A DNA stretch of 64,000 nt from Ganoderma boninense. Lineage: Eukaryota; Basidiomycota; Agaricomycetes; Polyporales; Polyporaceae. Under the pieces are notes generated by a model. That model was not told the DNA's origin and made no database searches. It saw nothing but the letters and a program-made list of their open reading frames with translations. The position numbers and the translations under genes were made by a program. Shown here one piece after another: positions 54,836 through 64,000 of the stretch (position 1 is the first letter of the stretch; every line of letters starts with the position of its first letter). The stretch spans positions 3,558,096 through 3,622,095 of the forward strand of contig CM035310.1 of the NCBI GenBank assembly GCA_002900995.3. Reading direction: 5' to 3'.

Positions 54836-56485
54836 ATGCCCGCTCTTCCCCTCCCAAAAATATTCGCCGACCTGGCCGCTCGGCCACCGAACCGCCAAGG
54901 CACCATCCCCCTCCCCCTCTCCTCCAGCGACTTCTCATTCGACTCCTTCGGCGTCGCGGGCTTCTTCGGCGGGGACACCTCGGTTGCGGGCATGGCGACC
55001 GTGAACCTGATCCCCTTCCGCAGGTGGGCCGGGTGGTACAACAACCCGGGCAGCTACGAGATCGCGAAGAAGTACGGCCCGCTGGGCAAGACGCGGTGGC
55101 TCGACGGGCTCTTCCCGGACGGCGAGCACGACCCCGCGAAGCTCTTCAAGCTCGACGGCGCGGACGGCCCTGCGTTCGTCGCCGCGCACTCGGGGACGAT
55201 GCTGCCGCAGACGGGGCACCTCAGCCACCTCGTCGCGAAGCGGGTCGCCCGCGTGCCGCTCTCGCACGAGCCCTTCAAGGGCGAGCACGGGAGGCTCACG
55301 ACGAGCCCCGGCGTGACCGTCGTCGACATGCGGAACGGCGACCGTGACGTGGAGGTGCGCGAGCTCCTGTCGGAGAGGAGCCAGCCTTCTCTCCCCGCAA
55401 GCTGGACCGCGGCCTGGTCGCTCGTCCCGATCGCGGCGAGCGGTGGGGCATGCGTGGTGTGCGCGCTCGTGGGGGACTGGTTCTGCTTCGCGAGCATCGC
55501 GGTGGGCATCGCTGCGCACGGCCTCGCGTGCTGCGTGATCGGCTCAGGGAAGCTGACGTTCCTGCACCCGAAACCCGCTGCGGAGGCGCCTCCCGGAGAC
55601 GGCGTGCTCAAGGGCAGCAAGGAGTGGGTGATCTTGATCGGCGCCGAGGGGATGGTCAACGCCTTCACCCGGGGCCGCTTTCGTCTCCACTACGGCGCAG
55701 AGCCTGAGCAGGCGGAGGACCGCGACGGCTTGAACATGGCTGTTCAGGGTGGAGAGGGCGTGCGCAGCAGCGGCGACTCGACGTATCCTTATCATGACAA
55801 GGAAGAAAGTGCGGGCGCACTGGCCACCGACCGTGACCGCCTCCTTCCTCGAACCGACCGGGAGTCCAGTGAGCATCCTTCATCTATACCGCCCATGTCA
55901 CACGCACCATCCACACGATCCCCTCCATCCACACCTTCGCGGTCCTCCAATTCATGGGCCCCACCTCAGTGGCTTATCGGAGCGTGTGCGGTCCTCCTCA
56001 TGGTGCAGTTCATCGGCCAGCTGCTCGTCATCCCGCACGGCACACTCTTCGGACAGATCATGTTCATCGCGACCGTCCTCGCGTCCTGGGTCTACAACAC
56101 ATACCTCGCTTCCATCGACAGCGACGAGCTCCAGGTGCAGATCCTCTACGAGGAGATGCAGATCCACGAAGGCACCCACTTCCGCAAGTACCAGCTCAAC
56201 ACGTTCACGGCGACCGTCGCGTTCACCTGCTTCGTCCTCGAGTCCGCGAACCCGCTCAAGGAGCCGAGCGTGTTCTTGGACGCGGTCCTCCCGAACAGCA
56301 CAGAGGTGTGGAGGACGTGGAAGAGGAAGATGGCGGAGAAAATGAAGGGCGGGTTGGGGACTCCGATTGTTTTTGCCGATAAGGACTTGGAAGCGGTAGA
56401 AGAGGAGTCAGACAGGAAGCTACTGAGGATGCTCTTCGACGACGCTCAAGACGCTTGGGTTGCTTGGTCCAAAGTCCGAGGCTGA
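54836..56485 (+). CDS. Intronless membrane protein of unknown function (549 residues)
   Basis: ATG 54836 (MPALPLPKIFADLAAR), the longest clean frame in the window. The N-terminal soluble part (about residues 1-185) includes GMATVNLIPFRRWAGWYNNP and VAKRVARVPLSHEPFKGEHG. A first hydrophobic pair lies near residues 190-240 (AWSLVPIAASGGACVVCALV, FASIAVGIAAHGLACCVIGS). A conserved-looking KEWVILIGAEGMVNAFTRGR loop follows. A Ser/Pro/Asp-rich stretch (residues ~290-375) might be a retained intron but is open. A second hydrophobic pair lies at ~378-425 (WLIGACAVLLMVQFIGQLLV, QIMFIATVLASWVYNTYLAS), and the cytosolic tail contains RTWKRKMAEKMKGG. The order is that of an uncharacterised basidiomycete family with four helices. 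No function can be assigned. It sits between the chimeric BTB locus and BTB 8, with no shared duplication. Confidence 0.85.
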   Translation: MPALPLPKIFADLAARPPNRQGTIPLPLSSSDFSFDSFGVAGFFGGDTSVAGMATVNLIPFRRWAGWYNNPGSYEIAKKYGPLGKTRWLDGLFPDGEHDPAKLFKLDGADGPAFVAAHSGTMLPQTGHLSHLVAKRVARVPLSHEPFKGEHGRLTTSPGVTVVDMRNGDRDVEVRELLSERSQPSLPASWTAAWSLVPIAASGGACVVCALVGDWFCFASIAVGIAAHGLACCVIGSGKLTFLHPKPAAEAPPGDGVLKGSKEWVILIGAEGMVNAFTRGRFRLHYGAEPEQAEDRDGLNMAVQGGEGVRSSGDSTYPYHDKEESAGALATDRDRLLPRTDRESSEHPSSIPPMSHAPSTRSPPSTPSRSSNSWAPPQWLIGACAVLLMVQFIGQLLVIPHGTLFGQIMFIATVLASWVYNTYLASIDSDELQVQILYEEMQIHEGTHFRKYQLNTFTATVAFTCFVLESANPLKEPSVFLDAVLPNSTEVWRTWKRKMAEKMKGGLGTPIVFADKDLEAVEEESDRKLLRMLFDDAQDAWVAWSKVRG

Positions 56486-56966
56486 GTATGTACCCGTCTC
56501 AAAGGAAGAAGACAGTAGGTTGCAAGGTCACTTGCAACCGTATTGACAGCAATGGGCTTTGTGCTTCAAACGGTTGTATTTTGAGGCCGGCATTCGCTCT
56601 GTACGGGTGCGTAAGGTCACTCGTAGATAGGGCATGCTATACGTGTACCTGGAATATGGAATACTTGATATTTGTGCTCAAACAGCTCCCGCCGACGGGT
56701 CTCGTCGGGGGGTTCTAGAAATTTAACCCAGCGTATTTAACGATGATTTGTGAGACATATGTGCCAGTGTTTTGTGGGGCGTCACTGTGTTAAAGTGGAA
56801 TGTACAGCTGTCGATGGCCTTGGATGTCGATGGTCGTTGGAAGCAGCGAGGATCAACTTGAAGCGCTCGTCCTGGACGCGCCGTGTCACGCCATATACCA
56901 CTGCAAGTCATAGTGCACCCCCGCAAACTGGATCCTGGTCGCTGTCTTTCCCGCTATCATCACGCG
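56486..56966. promoter_or_regulatory. Upstream region of BTB 8
   Basis: No gene. The element CCGTGTCACGCC lies at 56881-56892, about 80 bp before the ATG, and is shared in form with other BTB loci. Confidence 0.4.
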
Positions 56967-58078
56967 ATGACGCTCAATCCTCGTTCTCCAAAGCGCCGTC
57001 GCGTTTTCACTAATGCCAAGCCGCTCATTATCATCTCCCCTGGGGAATCGACCGAACTCGCCAATGGCCAAGAAAAATTCACTCGCCATGCTGACTTCTG
57101 GCTCGACGACGGCAATCTCATCCTCCTCGCGGGCGATACGGCCTTCCGTGTCTACCAAGGCCTCCTCACGAAGAACTCTGCTGTCTTTGCGGACATGTTT
57201 GCCACCGGTTCAGCGGACGCGACCGAGACCTTTGACGGCTGTCCCGTCGTCTGCCTCCCAGACCATCCGACGGATCTAGCCGACTTCCTCCAGTACCTCA
57301 TGCCTTGTTCCAAGCTCAGGTGAGTGGCAATCCGTCCTTCCTCCCTCTCTCTGCCACAACCACAACCCCTCTCCACACGCCTTCTTCCAGGCTGTGCGAT
57401 GGGCTCCCCGTGTCCGACTTCGCCGAACTCCACGCGGCCATCCACCTCGCGCACAAGTACCAGTGCCCCGACGTCGAGGCGCGCGCGCTCTCGGTCCTCA
57501 AGACCTTCTACTCCCCACCCCTCGCCGACCACCACACCCAAACGTGCTCCCCCAGGTTCTCCATGGCCCGCCCACCCCGTCGCGCCGCGATCGCCGCGGT
57601 CACCGTTGCCCGCCTGACGGAGACGCCGTCGATGCTCCCCTTCGCGCTCTACCAAGCGTGCACGCTCGAGGGAGAGATGCTGGACGGCTACGCGCGGCGT
57701 GACGGGTCCATCGAGCACCTCTCTGCGGCGGACCTCCGGCTGTGCATCGACGCGCGCAGCACGCTCGCGCGTGAGATGGCGCAGTACGTCCGCGAGGTCT
57801 TCATCCGCGACACCAGCGGCGGGTGCCGGACGATCGAGCAGTGCACGATGGGACTGAACGACATGCGCGACGACGTGGACCAGCGGCTCGGCGCGTGCGA
57901 CGTCTTCGACGCTTATGGCGGGAAGCCGATGGTGGATTGGCTGCGGTATTACGAGCTGTGCGACGGGTGTACTGGGGAGATGCTGGGCCGGGAGGATGCA
58001 GAGCGGAGGAGGGTGTGGAAGCTGCTGCCGGAGATCTTCGGGATGACGGCCACGGAGTGTGGGTTTCCTCAATATTAG
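56967..58078 (+). CDS. BTB/POZ-domain protein 8 (subfamily II, the intact representative)
   Basis: ATG 56967 (MTLNPRSPKRRRVFTNA, basic cluster). BTB exon: GQEKFTRHADFWLDDGNLIL, LAGDTAFRVYQGLLTKNSAV, CPVVCLPDHPTDLADFLQYL, then an intron from ~57320 (GTGAGT) to ~57390. Exon 2: FAELHAAIHLAHKYQCPDVE, AIAAVTVARLTETPSMLPFA, DGYARRDGSIEHLSAADLRL, CRTIEQC, and CDGC followed by VWKLLPEIFGMTATECGF. This is the only subfamily II copy in the window without a visible defect. The GC-rich antisense frame (57152-58072) is a shadow. The role as a Cul3 adaptor or transcription cofactor is inferred only from the fold. Confidence 0.92.
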
Positions 58079-58199
58079 TGTGGATGGATTGTGTTCTTGT
58101 GATAGCCGTTATTTGGTATGTTTTATTCCTCGTGCTATTGGTCGTATTGAGACGTTGGGAGGAGGATGGACGAGCGCGGACCATCCCGTATCTTAGCCT

Positions 58200-58275
58200 T
58201 GGCGTCGACGCGTCATGTCACGGCACGTGGGTGTTACCGTCCCGCAGCGCCGCAGCTAAGACACGTCACACCACG
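58200..58275 (+). promoter_or_regulatory. Candidate GTCACG elements before the BTB 9 pseudogene
   Basis: GTCATGTCACGGCACGTGG (58212-58230) and ACACGTCACACC (58260-58271) lie 50-105 bp upstream of the former start. The first shares the 10-base word TGTCACGGCA (CTGTCACGGCACATG against ATGTCACGGCACGTG) with the element before the chimeric BTB locus at 52459. Confidence 0.45.
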
Positions 58276-58317
58276 GGTCTCCTCAACCTTTATCTTCTTC
58301 CTCGATTGCCGCTTTGC

Positions 58318-59338
58318 CGTGGCAGAGACTTCTCGCTCTGCGAAACGCCGCTGAACCTCCATCACTGCCAATTCGACAATCATCATCCTCAAATCCGCAG
58401 AATCGCGCAAACCAGCCAAGGGCCAGGAATCGTTCACTCGCGAACCCCCGACTTCTGGCTCGAGGATGGCAATCTCATCCTCCTCGCTGGTGCTACCGCA
58501 TTTCGAGTATACCGGGGTATCCTCGTAAAGAAGTCTACTGTCTTCGCGGATATGTTTTCTACTGGCTCCCTGGACGCTACTGAGACATTCGACGGCTGTC
58601 CCGTCGTCCGTCTATCCGACCACCCGGAGGACCTGCAGGACTTCCTCCAATACCTGATACCATGCTCAGATGTCCCGTAAGTGATTATTTATCCCGTATG
58701 CACTGCTTGGAATATACACAACGGCTACTCCCATTCACCGCACCACCAGACCATTCAACGAGGCACCTGCGACCGTATTCGCACAACTCCACGCCGCCCT
58801 CCATCTCGCGCACAAGTATCAATGCTCGGAGGTTGAGACGCGTGCTCTGTGCAGTCTCAAGCGGTACTACACTGCCAGCTTCATCCAGTACGACACGTTC
58901 GGCGCAGCCGACCTCCCCTTCTGCCACCCCCCGCGGCAAGCCTCCATCGCCGCGGTGAGCATCGCCCGCCTGACGCAGACGCCCTCGATGCTCCCCTGGG
59001 CATTGTACGTTGCTTCCACTCGCGAGGGCTGCATGGTGGACGGCTACGCGCGGCGCGACGGCTCCGTCGAACACCTGTCGCCCGAGGACCTCCGGCTGTG
59101 CATCGATGCGCGCGGCTTGCTCGCGCGCGAGCACGCGCACCTCGTCCAGCGCGTGTTCAGCCTCGCCCCCGGCGCTGGCTGTAAGACCACCGGGGCGTGC
59201 ATTGCGGCGCGTGCGGCCATCCTCGACAGCGTGGAGCTGGACGCCCCCGGGGAGTTCGACGTCCTGCAGTCCTACGACGAGTGCATCGGGGAGTGGGCAG
59301 GACTGTGCGCCCCTTGTTCTGTGAGATTGGAGTCGTAG
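58318..59338 (+). pseudogene. BTB 9 pseudogene (subfamily II), right arm of inverted duplication
   Basis: At the position of the ATG used by paralogues the sequence is GTGGCAGAG (58318). A TGA follows in the RRRTS motif (CGCCGCTGA at 58346) and net two extra C residues near 58445 break the frame before PDFWLEDGNLILLAGATAFR. The rest is well conserved: GILVKKSTVFADMF, CPVVRLSDHPEDLQDFLQYL, intron from 58679, then SIAAVSIARLTQTPSMLPWA, DGSVEHLSPEDLRLCI, CKTTGAC and QSYDECIGEWAGLC. The C-terminal CxxC/W-LP segment is lost: similarity to the left copy stops at ~59305 and a TAG closes the frame at 59338. Inverted copy of 48151-49310. Confidence 0.85.
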
Positions 59339-61513
59339 CGACAGACGCTGACGCCCGTATGGCGCATTTTATAAGCACCGTGACAGGGAAACCTCATCTG
59401 CGGGGACGCCAAACCATTGTAATTCTGTAAACAATGCCATTGTAGTAGTTTCTTATTCTAAATAACATTACATAACCGGATTGCCGATTTGACAATTGTA
59501 TTGTCGCTGCAAAGGAGTGGTTATTAAGGGATTACCGTTGCATACCGAGGATTGCATTGCAAACCCATGCAGGCTGCATTGCAAACCTCAACCGCGCAAG
59601 GTAGCAATTCCTACGGCAGGCGGGAATTGCAGACATAGCCAGTGTGGAGGAAATACTCTTCGAATCAGTACATATACGATAGCTGACATCGTTGAATAGA
59701 GAAAGAGAATGAATTTTATTCACAGCTACTAATAAGATACAAATCATCAGGCCGACAGGGCGCAAACATGACTATGACACACCAGTCCTCGTATGAGCAG
59801 TCCAAGGGACGGGAGGGGACGGAGGGGGGAGGTTTGAAGGAGAGAAACAAGAAATGAGAGGCAGATGGGAGACAACACGTACGCGTGGACAGTCAAACAC
59901 GAGACGTACCTCTCCTGTTGAGATGAAGTCGGAATGGGGTGCAGGGGTGTGTCGTAGCAAAGGCAATGGCGGAAGAGGGACCGGTATCGCAGCAGGAAAA
60001 GCCAGCATGAGACGGCAGCATGGCAGCGAGGACGAGAGGGTGAAACTCAACTCACCTGACGCCTCACAAAGCCAGACAGCGAGACCGGAAACGTGGCAAA
60101 TGAAGCAATGAATAGTGAAATAGACGCATATAGGCAGCAGAGAGGCGCATATAAGGACTTACCGGGGGGCTTCGAGGTCAGGCTAGCACCGTGAATCCTG
60201 ATATAGCAGCGCCATGAGTACAACAGGCTCTGCGATGCGGCACCAAAGCTCGTTAACACAGAAATGGATCCAAAGATTGGGTGGAATTGGGTGGCACGAT
60301 GGTGGGCGAGAAAAGAGAGGTTTTGGGGGAAGTGGTGAGGAAGGAGGAGTTTATAAACTCCGGACATTCGAATGACAGGTCATGAACTAGGACTGAGCCC
60401 GTGACGACGCACGGGCCATTCAATGATGACAAATTGAAACAAAGCAACCTGAGAGTCCTCGCGTCTGCTTCCTCCCTGCATCCATGGCCCACCGAAGAAA
60501 GGAGGACAAGCAATGTGAACTACTCACCGTCTCCGGGGATTGGCCCAGCGAAGATCTGGAAACATGAGTTTTTGCGCATCCCAGCATTTCTTTGATGGCT
60601 GAATTTGTCCTGCGCAGGTATTTACGTGACTTGAGGGCTGAATACAGCAGTTACAGAGTGTCCGAGGGGAGGGTGCGAGGGAGAACCGTACAGCAGCGTC
60701 GACAGTGATGGGAGAGACGACCGAAGATGAAGACGAACGCCGAGCGCCGAATCCGGGAGGGAAGCGCTGAGTCCTGCGAGACAGGCGACGCCGACGGCGG
60801 GCCACCTTTTTTTTTGCCTCGAGCTAGCGGACAGATTACAAGACCATTGATTATCGAATTTTTGCCAGCCTTATTCTTATACAATCCTACTGAATATCAT
60901 AGCCCTGGCATGATGATTATGAACTCGCCAGTTCTAGGTTGGCATGGCAAGGTGATGTATTGTAAACCTCGGCCATCCCGTTATGGTATGCAAATCCGGG
61001 CCGGCGTGGTAATGGCATGTCCACGGGTTAGCGCTTTTGCTGATGGCCTTTCCTCTGGAAGCTTGTGCGGCGTCACTGTGGCGTCCGTCCTCAACATCTG
61101 CATCATATTCAACTGGTCAAACCTTGTTCTCTAACTCTCGGGGGACTTCTCAACCTTGGACCGGGTTGGCTGGCCTGTTGTGGCCATGGTTGAAAATAGC
61201 GCGCGACTGCGTTCAAGGACCACAGCCATGAAGATACTCGGGTTGGATCTGCTGCGTCCGTCTTCAGAAGCTTGATGACATACCTACATTGAGTCTTGCC
61301 ATCAGTCAAAGTGTCCTTTCTCATGGTCGTGACCGAAATCCTTCCGGAACACTGCGCCTGTCTGAGCTAACGTTATAGTGCACTCCCTATCGAAATCGTC
61401 GTCTCCCCATCCTCATCCCACTCCCATCCTCATCGATATCCCCACCCTCTTTCTCTGCTCCCCATCCCCATCCTTGTCCACAGCCCCACCCGAGCCCAAT
61501 CTCCCTCCACTCC
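59339..61513. other. 2.2 kb without a confidently recognised gene
   Basis: Only short frames. Minus-strand pieces near 60047-60367 are moderately hydrophobic but lack linkable exons. The 59460-59700 part is AT-richer than its surroundings, with repeated CATTGCAAACC words (59555-59590). This DNA separates the BTB and membrane-gene parts of the right arm and has no counterpart in the left arm. Confidence 0.4.
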
Positions 61514-63022
61514 ATGGCAAATACCACAGTGCCCAGTGAGGTCGCCCAACCCATCGAGTACGGAGTGCGTCCCCTCCGAACCTGTACCTAGCTCGAAAGG
61601 GACTGCTCATCCCTCCTTCTACCGCTGCACTCTCAGTGGATCCTCACAGAGCACGACGTACGGCTGTCGAGCACCGTCGCCCTCGTCAGCCAGTCGATCC
61701 TATTCGTGGCGTTTCTCGCAACGTACAAAATGGCCCGGTCCGCCCTCCTCAAACGCTCGGCCTCGGGTGCGCTGCAGCGGGGGAGCCTGGTCCACCTCAC
61801 AGCGCTCGTCGCAATGTTGTTTCTCGCGATGGCAGTACGCACCCCTCCTCCTCCTCCTCCTCCTCCTCCTCCTCCTCCTCCTCCTCCTCTCCCCGCACTT
61901 CGCGGTCGGAATAATCCCGACTTATCTGACTGAACCGGGCCCCAGAACGTGCTTATGTCGATCCTGGATTCACGGCCTATGGCTGGCTACCAGGGCAAGC
62001 TCGACGTGGTATACAAGACGTTCGACGAGGAGTACTTCCTCTTCATGTCGGTCCGCGGCGTGCAGTTCTACCTCTTCATGGCACAGACCATGGTCGCCAA
62101 CATGCTCATGGTGACATCCCGATACACTGACCTGGACCACATCATATCGCATGCAATAGTACTGACCTGGGCTGTTCTGCTTTGGCCAGATCTACACGCT
62201 AAACGCGAAGTCCGGCGAGGGCCACCCGAAGGCCGGTGCGCATGCCATCATGTATTCCATCCTTGGAAACAGTGAGTGTCAATAGTCATGGATGGTATAA
62301 ACCATTAGTAATAATTTGCTTCGTCCTGAACGCGCCGCGCGCCCGTTTCTGCGTTCTGTGCTCTAGTATTCGGCCTTTGCGCCTTTGCGAGCAACGTGTG
62401 GGCCTTCGAGTTCCTCTTCCTCTCTGCTGCAACCAACCTCCTGACTTCAAGTGAGTTGCGCAAGCACCATGCTATTCATTCTATGCACCCCTGCGTAGTA
62501 TGCACTGGTCTGCGCGAAGCTGTGTTCTGACGATCGATTCCTTTGCATCCGCTACGGTCTACGCAGTACCGCTGATGCGGGCTTCCCTGCGGCGCAACTC
62601 CAACTCCGACACTGCTGCTGCACAGTGGGGACCGCGCGCGGCGCTCAACTTCCTCTGGTCCCGCAGATTCTGCGACGCCGTGCTCCAGTCGGCCGCGGTG
62701 TACAGGGTGGCGTCCTTCTCGCTGCTCGTGACCTTTGTCGCGGACCCGAACGTCCTGTTCTACCCGAACATCAGCATCCTCTCCCCCTTGATGGTGCGTT
62801 TGGGTTCTCAGGCTTCAGATACGCGTGGAACTCGCTGTGGACGGTTCGCTGATGGCGGCCTCGCCACGCTGGCAGGGCATCGCCTTCTCCCTCGCCGCTG
62901 CGAGCAAATATCGTAGTTCGTCCGACTGGGACTCGGATGGAGGTATCCAGTTGCAGGAGGACCAGCTGGTGGAAATGGAGGCAGCTCTGGTCAAGAAAGA
63001 CGAGGACACTGAGGCCCAGTAA
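61514..63022 (+). CDS. Multi-pass membrane protein of unknown function, right copy
   Basis: ATG 61514 (MANTTVPSEVAQPIEYG). Exons: WILTEHDVRLSSTVALVSQS with ILFVAFLATYKMARSALLKR and LTALVAMLFLAMA (61640-61834); NVLMSILDSRPMAGYQGKLD with EYFLFMSVRGVQFYLFMAQT (61946-62110); IYTLNAKSGEGHPKAGAHAI (62190-62270, GT at 62271); FGLCAFASNVWAFEFLFLSA (62370-62450); PLMRASLRRNSNSDTAAAQW through SPLM (62568-62792); and GIAFSLAAASKYRSSSDWD with the acidic tail LQEDQLVEMEAALVKKDEDT, stop 63022. All introns are GT-AG and in phase; the second carries a CTC microsatellite. Inverted duplicate of 50088-51571. Four or more membrane segments; no family name is recognised. Confidence 0.8.
61844..61890 (+). repeat. 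(CTC)n microsatellite in an intron
   Basis: About fifteen CTC/CCT units in the intron that begins at GTACGC (61835). The tract lies in the polypyrimidine part of the intron and may be length-variable. The left copy lacks it. Confidence 0.9.
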
Positions 63023-63064
63023 TGCGGGCTGTGACCGAGTGTTGTTCGGAGCGACGCGACTCGA

Positions 63065-64000
63065 TCACAGCCTTCCCGAGCCAGCACAATGTACGGCCAG
63101 TCCATGTCCTTTGCAGAGCTCTGGCCAACTAGTGGATACCAAAGCATGTAGCAGCGCATCTGCCACGGTACCGACGTATTTACAGTCCTTGACAGCCACC
63201 TCGAACACATCCGGCAGCATCATCCCACACCCACCTTCTCTCCACCACATCCCGCTGCCGCATATATGCCGTGCGCGCCTTGCACAGCCCGAAGTCCGCC
63301 GCCGCCATCCCCTCGATGCGCCCCGCGTCGTACTCCTGGAAGACATCGCAGTCGCCCAGCGCGAGGCCCGCGACATAGACATCTTCGCGGATGCAATCGC
63401 GTGCCCGCGCGCACTCCGCCGCCTGCTCGCACCTGCGCCATCATGTGCATGATGGTTCGCCCCAGATCCGGATCCATTTGAAGACGTCCCTGAGTTAGAA
63501 CGCAGTCCAGTGCGTCGCGAGCTGGCCGCGCGCGCCGACTGGGAGACAGAGCTTGAGGCTGGCAGGCGGCAGCGAGGTGCTCGATGGCACAGTCAGGCCA
63601 CGTTTAGCCGTCCACCAAGCGCGGTGCTCGAGTGTGCATATCTTGTACCAAGATACGGGGGGAGTTAAGGGTGTCGCCGTGAGGCGGAGGATGTTGACGA
63701 CGTCGATGGCGGTGTCTTGCGGAGGGCGCGTGAGGCCGCGCTGCCACTGAGATCCGTCGAAGTGGTTGTACTTAGTCGAGAGAGTGTCGGGTGTAGAATC
63801 GCTTGAGAACTGAGAGTGCATGTGGTCAAGAGACCCTTGAAAATGCGGGAGCGATGTCTCCTGCGAGGAGAGTGAGGTTGCCGGCATCAAGCCAGAAGTC
63901 GGCCCAGGTATACCAGCGAGCGAATTTTACATGGCCATCGGCGGGGTCGAGCGACAGACACTGCGGGGGCGACGAGAATGAGGGGTTTGCACTGTCAGGT
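63065..64000 (-). pseudogene. BTB relic, right copy, running off the window
   Basis: Minus strand, from the right edge: a degraded BTB start (ADFWLDAGNLTLLAGDIA near 63905-63855), after which the BTB core is deleted, then DVVNILRLTATP, LPPASLKLCL, a GQLATHWTAF block with a stop, MHMMAQVRAG, and VAVKDCKYVGTVADALLHAL near 63205-63150. It matches 49300-49940 in inverse orientation and additionally keeps a piece of the first exon. Multiple stops and frame changes make it inactive. The locus continues past 64000. Confidence 0.75.

Noticed and set aside
55749..56345. Ser/Arg-rich 198-codon frame inside the 549-residue membrane gene
   Set aside because: Same strand, different register; composition typical of a shifted GC-rich frame.
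1..64000. Telomere repeats or ribosomal RNA genes beside the satellite
   Set aside because: No TTAGGG-type runs and no conserved rRNA blocks were seen.

Overview
The window looks like part of a chromosome of a mushroom-forming basidiomycete (Agaricomycetes; the gene families would fit Polyporales, but that order is an inference). The evidence is eukaryotic genes with many short introns (about 50-85 bp), GC-rich coding exons, a plant-biomass GH3 beta-glucosidase, a microsomal cytochrome P450, several mushroom-type multi-pass membrane families (DUF6533, DUF6534 and relatives), and a large local expansion of BTB/POZ-domain and F-box genes.

Layout. 1-6 kb is a tandem satellite built from ~190-bp monomers organised into a ~570-bp three-monomer higher-order repeat, with decayed monomers at both edges. 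7.2-8.0 kb holds relics of an F-box gene and a BTB gene. 8.2-10.1 kb is a DUF6534 membrane protein on the minus strand. 13.3-17.9 kb is a secreted GH3 beta-glucosidase with an unusually long first intron and apparent frameshifts. 18.3 kb has a tRNA-Gly with an intron, and 18.6-20.9 kb a cytochrome P450. 20.9-26.9 kb shows no recognisable gene. From 26.9 kb to the right end is a dense accessory cluster: multi-pass membrane proteins, F-box proteins, and roughly fourteen BTB/POZ loci in all states from intact to relic.

The cluster is the most interesting part. A module of BTB gene(s) (+), DUF6533 membrane gene (-) and F-box gene (-) occurs twice in tandem (29-33.4 kb and 35-41.5 kb), with even the intergenic DNA colinear. 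A third, inverted and internally deleted copy is recognisable at 7.2-8.0 kb. Further right, a membrane-protein gene, a BTB pseudogene and a BTB relic form a large inverted duplication (48.2-51.6 kb against 58.3-63.9 kb). Two BTB subfamilies can be separated. All share one intron between the BTB exon and a helical/Cys-containing exon, and several share a GTCACG-type element 50-105 bp before the start. BTB and F-box proteins are generally substrate adaptors of Cul3 and SCF ubiquitin ligases, so the region reads as a birth-and-death nursery of ubiquitin-ligase adaptors interleaved with orphan membrane proteins. A role in recognition or defence is possible but is only inference.

Several otherwise well-conserved genes carry single-base frameshifts, so either sequence indel errors or genuine decay must be considered. 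Intron boundaries were read by eye from splice motifs and reading frame. Locus ends are more certain than every internal exon.
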